Source of the DNA: Gammaproteobacteria bacterium
Lineage (GTDB): Bacteria > Pseudomonadota > Gammaproteobacteria > Xanthomonadales > SZUA-36
DNA length: 64,000 nucleotides
Assembly (NCBI GenBank): GCA_024279945.1
Contig: JAJRRA010000025.1
Span: 1 to 64,000 of the forward strand
Direction: 5' to 3'
In this document: piece after piece, positions 61,358-64,000 of the stretch
Numbering within the stretch: position 1 is the stretch's first letter
How the letters are laid out: each line of letters begins with the position of its first letter
The notes under the pieces: model-generated
What the model was told of the DNA's origin: nothing
Seen by the model: the letters and a program-made list of their open reading frames with translations, nothing else
Databases searched by the model: none
Program-made: the position numbers and the translations under genes

Positions 61358-62428
61358 CTATGCCTCTTCCACACAGTTAATATTAGGTACAGGAACCCCG
61401 TTGGCTTTGCCTGCCAGAGTGTCGATTAAAAGTGTTAGCCTGTGTTGGTAGGTGTGTTCAGCAAGCGCCCTGACCTGACCGTTCTCGGATATCCTTTTAC
61501 GCTCTGATGGGTTATCAAGGTAAAAATCTATTTTGACCTTAAGGTCATCCATATCAGTGAACGACACCAGTTCTTCTCCATCACGGAACAAGTGCTGCAA
61601 ACCTGGCCTCCAGTCAATCAGTTGAAACCCACCAATGCCTGCAATCTCAAAAGCACGGACATTCAAACCCCATACTTCACCATAAAGCAGCGTATTTAAA
61701 ACAATTTTTGCTCCCAAGAATGCACTCGCTTTATCATGATTGTATACACCACGTTTTTGATACATTGATGCGACTTGAGAAGAACTCATCCACAGCGGCC
61801 CGGGTGGTCCCCACAGCTTTACCTTGCGGCCTGCCAGATGCTCAAAAATTGCTACACGCCAGGAATGCTGTCCACCCGCCGTTGTTATGTCGCAGCAAAA
61901 ATCATCGCTGATACTTTCACGTTTACCCAGTAATTTGTGCTTTTCAGGATTAAAACATTCTGGAAGATAATACACGGGACTGACTAACACATCCTTGAGG
62001 ATATGTTTGATATATGGATCCTTGAAAAATAACCCATCATAAGGGGCGTTCATGAAGTACCCGCGCCTGAAATTCACCATTGAATCCGGGAACCACATAG
62101 CGACTAGTGCCTTGGTACGCTGCTTTATTTTCCTGACTTCAGCGGGCCAGAGAAAATCATGACAAACTATGATGATATCAAGTGGTTCTTGCTCGACCAC
62201 CTGCCACAATTTATGCATATGGTGAGCGCGGATTCTGGGTAGCCCATCGGTAGCTGTATATATCACGCCACGCACTTGGTCGATGCGATGCCCGAGAGCG
62301 CCGCCAAAGCGCCCTGAGCGCACACCTGGCTCAAAGCGGGCAACATCATTTCCCATCATCTCCAGTGTTTCCGCAATATGGAGTGCGAAACCTTCAGTGT
62401 AAAACTTGCCAATGACGAGAATATTCAT
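61358..62428 (-). CDS. CgeB/DUF3880-like glycosyltransferase
   Basis: 356 aa from ATG 62428, which overlaps the upstream stop (ATGA) and has GGAG upstream; a 46-codon longer frame is unsupported. MNILVIGKFYTEGFALHIAETLEMMG, WFPDSMVNFRRGYFMNAPYDGLFFKDPYI and NVRAFEIAGIGGFQLIDWRPGLQHLF ... LAEHTYQHRL are typical of spore-maturation CgeB-like GTs, which also occur in polysaccharide loci. Confidence 0.85.
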   Translation of the reverse strand: MNILVIGKFYTEGFALHIAETLEMMGNDVARFEPGVRSGRFGGALGHRIDQVRGVIYTATDGLPRIRAHHMHKLWQVVEQEPLDIIIVCHDFLWPAEVRKIKQRTKALVAMWFPDSMVNFRRGYFMNAPYDGLFFKDPYIKHILKDVLVSPVYYLPECFNPEKHKLLGKRESISDDFCCDITTAGGQHSWRVAIFEHLAGRKVKLWGPPGPLWMSSSQVASMYQKRGVYNHDKASAFLGAKIVLNTLLYGEVWGLNVRAFEIAGIGGFQLIDWRPGLQHLFRDGEELVSFTDMDDLKVKIDFYLDNPSERKRISENGQVRALAEHTYQHRLTLLIDTLAGKANGVPVPNINCVEEA

Positions 62429-63390
62429 CGAGCGTCTTTCTCCAGAACTACCATCTCGATCCTTGCCATCTTTGCGGGCAACCATGGACATACAACGGTA
62501 TCTACCAATCGCAACAAAGCAGTGTAGAGGTAAAACCACGGTTGTTGCCCTAAATACCGGGCCCATTCAAATAGCTTCTGCGCCATACCTTTGAATTCGG
62601 CCAATTTTTTAAAAACTGACGGTGACTGTAGCCAGGTCTTTTCCATGCCAGACTGCTTCAATACTTGAAATCCAGCTTTTTCAAATACGCATAAGTTTTC
62701 GGCCGGACTTTCATAGCCCAAATGACCGTCACCTTCGATAAACAAACGTTTATAAGCTAAAGGATCTTGCTGTTTGTACCGTCGAATAAGATGATTCTCA
62801 GTTTCAACGTCATAGAGGAAAATAATCTTGCCACTCGGGCGCAAAACACGATGGCATTCTGCCAATATGGCAGGCTTCACTTCCGGCGGTATGTGCTCCC
62901 AAAAATATGAGCTAACGACCGCGTCCACCGTATTATCCGCTAGCGGAATGCAGGCTGCTGCATCAGCCTGAATCCGTTGTTCATACATTTCTATTTTTTT
63001 GAGTGATGACAAGGATAAGTCACACCCCACCATCCGATATCTCTGCCCGAAATAACGCACGCCACCTGCGCAACCAAGTTCAACGACAATCGCGCCAGCC
63101 GGGATATTGTGCCGGACGGTCCAAGGATACCCACTATTGATCAGCCATAATGGCCAGGTGCGCCACCAGCGCTCACTTTTTGGTAAAAATCGTACTTGAT
63201 TCTCATAGGCAGCTTCATAAAATTTATCGTTATGATCCAGAAGACGAAGCACGCCATCCTCAAAGGGATAGGCTCTATTACATACAGGGCAACTATATTC
63301 CGTTGAATTTATTGCTGTTAGAGTGGCTGCATCATCTGGGCAGATTATCGGGATATTCACCATTTCATCTTCTGCACATTTTTCATCCAA
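62425..63390 (-). CDS. SAM-dependent methyltransferase with N-terminal Cys cluster
   Basis: 321 aa. Residues ~17-45 (CPDDAATLTAINSTEYSCPVCNRAYPFEDGVLRLL) form a Trm112/zinc-ribbon-like start common in methyltransferases with this build. IVVELGCAGGVRYFG and DAVVSSYFWEHIPPEVKPAILAECHRVLRPSGKIIFLYDVE are SAM methyltransferase motifs. Overlaps its downstream partner by 4 bases and the upstream flippase gene by 8, so all are one transcript. Confidence 0.9.
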   Translation of the reverse strand: MDEKCAEDEMVNIPIICPDDAATLTAINSTEYSCPVCNRAYPFEDGVLRLLDHNDKFYEAAYENQVRFLPKSERWWRTWPLWLINSGYPWTVRHNIPAGAIVVELGCAGGVRYFGQRYRMVGCDLSLSSLKKIEMYEQRIQADAAACIPLADNTVDAVVSSYFWEHIPPEVKPAILAECHRVLRPSGKIIFLYDVETENHLIRRYKQQDPLAYKRLFIEGDGHLGYESPAENLCVFEKAGFQVLKQSGMEKTWLQSPSVFKKLAEFKGMAQKLFEWARYLGQQPWFYLYTALLRLVDTVVCPWLPAKMARIEMVVLEKDAR

Positions 63391-64000
63391 GCCAGTGGTG
63401 AACTACTGCCAAGAACCTTTTTTGAGTTGACGTGTCTTGCCTGCTCCACCCCCACCAGCTAGCAAGCATTACACCTAAGACAGAAAGAGGATATGAAAAG
63501 GAAGATGCTGAACCACCCAAAGCTTCACTAATAAGGAATATAAGCACACTCATGGTGCCAGCTATTAGAGGTGCAAATGAGATCCAGTTCAGCCTGGCGC
63601 CGAACCCCGATAGTGCAGGTATAAAAAAGAAATAAGCCATAACGACCAGAGCTATCAACTCCCCAATGAAGATCCCCAACCCAAGTCCGGCTAGCCCTAA
63701 ATAGTTAAGCAGGATACCGCCTAATACCAAGCTAAAGAAGCTCCTGACAAGCGTAGTACCGAGTATAGCCTTCATATTATTTATACCATTGAGATACATA
63801 TTCATAATTGCCCCTGCGCTCATCAAGGCCACACCGCCAAGCAACAGACTAAGCAACGTTTTATCCAATACAATAGTGTGAGATGTCCAATAGCTAAACA
63901 AAGAACCGATGAGGGGATAACTGACGAGAATCCCCAGGTTCACGACAGAACCAAGCAACCACCAGTGTGCTTCACTTATAGCAATTAATTTATCTCCCTC
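63383..64000 (-). CDS. Wzx-like polysaccharide flippase (3' part; continues past the window)
   Basis: The open frame enters at 64000 and ends at 63383, about 205 residues seen. Five to six hydrophobic segments, including GGVALMSAGAIMNMYLNGINNMKAIL and LGIFIGELIALVVMAYFFF, match the C-terminal half of MATE/Wzx oligosaccharide translocases. It would flip lipid-linked repeat units for the Wzy-like polymerase. Start lies outside the window. Confidence 0.82.
   Translation of the reverse strand, partial: EGDKLIAISEAHWWLLGSVVNLGILVSYPLIGSLFSYWTSHTIVLDKTLLSLLLGGVALMSAGAIMNMYLNGINNMKAILGTTLVRSFFSLVLGGILLNYLGLAGLGLGIFIGELIALVVMAYFFFIPALSGFGARLNWISFAPLIAGTMSVLIFLISEALGGSASSFSYPLSVLGVMLASWWGWSRQDTSTQKRFLAVVHHWLG

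Overview
The window reads as a chromosomal segment of a gammaproteobacterium that I cannot place to genus. The evidence is the conserved order tig-clpP-clpX-lon-hupB-ppiD (all on the minus strand), together with class I dihydroorotase, FabI, SufE, a DksA-type factor and PPK2. No rRNA gene, CRISPR array or replication origin was seen.

Layout. 1-3.4 kb: the end of an IS66-like element, a tRNA-Pro gene and AT-rich orphan genes, including a candidate papain-fold protein with an ABAB Cys/His tail. 3.4-26.4 kb: housekeeping core (MBL hydrolase, pepQ, cysS, sufE, an OmpA-like porin, a zinc-less DksA, yidD-pyrC, fabI, ppiD, two tRNAs, hupB, lon, clpXP, tig, six tRNAs) and a REP-associated tyrosine transposase (RAYT) set between arrays of its probable REP repeats. 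26.7-36.1 kb: VapBC, an asparagine-synthetase-like and PqqD-like pair that looks like part of a lasso/RiPP cluster, and an operon of secreted proteins (211-aa protein, matrixin-like protease, 59-aa peptide, 957-aa lipoprotein). The protease and the lipoprotein share a C-terminal module. 36.3-64 kb: ppk2, then a long minus-strand surface-polysaccharide cluster (epimerase, glycosyltransferases, heparinase, bi-domain oxidoreductase, asparagine synthetase, methyltransferases, Wzy-like and Wzx-like membrane proteins). It is interrupted at about 43-54 kb by a decayed island of toxin-antitoxin modules, a RloA/RloB (AbiL-like) pair, a DarT-like/DUF6977 pair and several gene fragments.

The most striking theme is a very dense REP/BIME family. 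Each unit has a GTAAGAG head, a 6-bp inverted-repeat stem around a TT (or TC) loop and a CGA tail. The stem exists in at least four sequence versions with arms that covary, and units are organised in 66-69 bp head-out pairs. The heads supply the TAA stop codon of at least six genes, and some arrays are read in frame as protein tails. A second palindromic repeat (CCGTCATTCCGGAT type) is inserted in frame inside two enzyme genes.

The second theme is gene decay. Three genes carry in-frame stops that a single C-to-T change would explain, the heparinase gene has a one-base frameshift in a C6 run, and several genes are truncated at repeat boundaries. Everything here was read by eye from the sequence; no search or structure prediction was run, and family names rest on recognised motifs.
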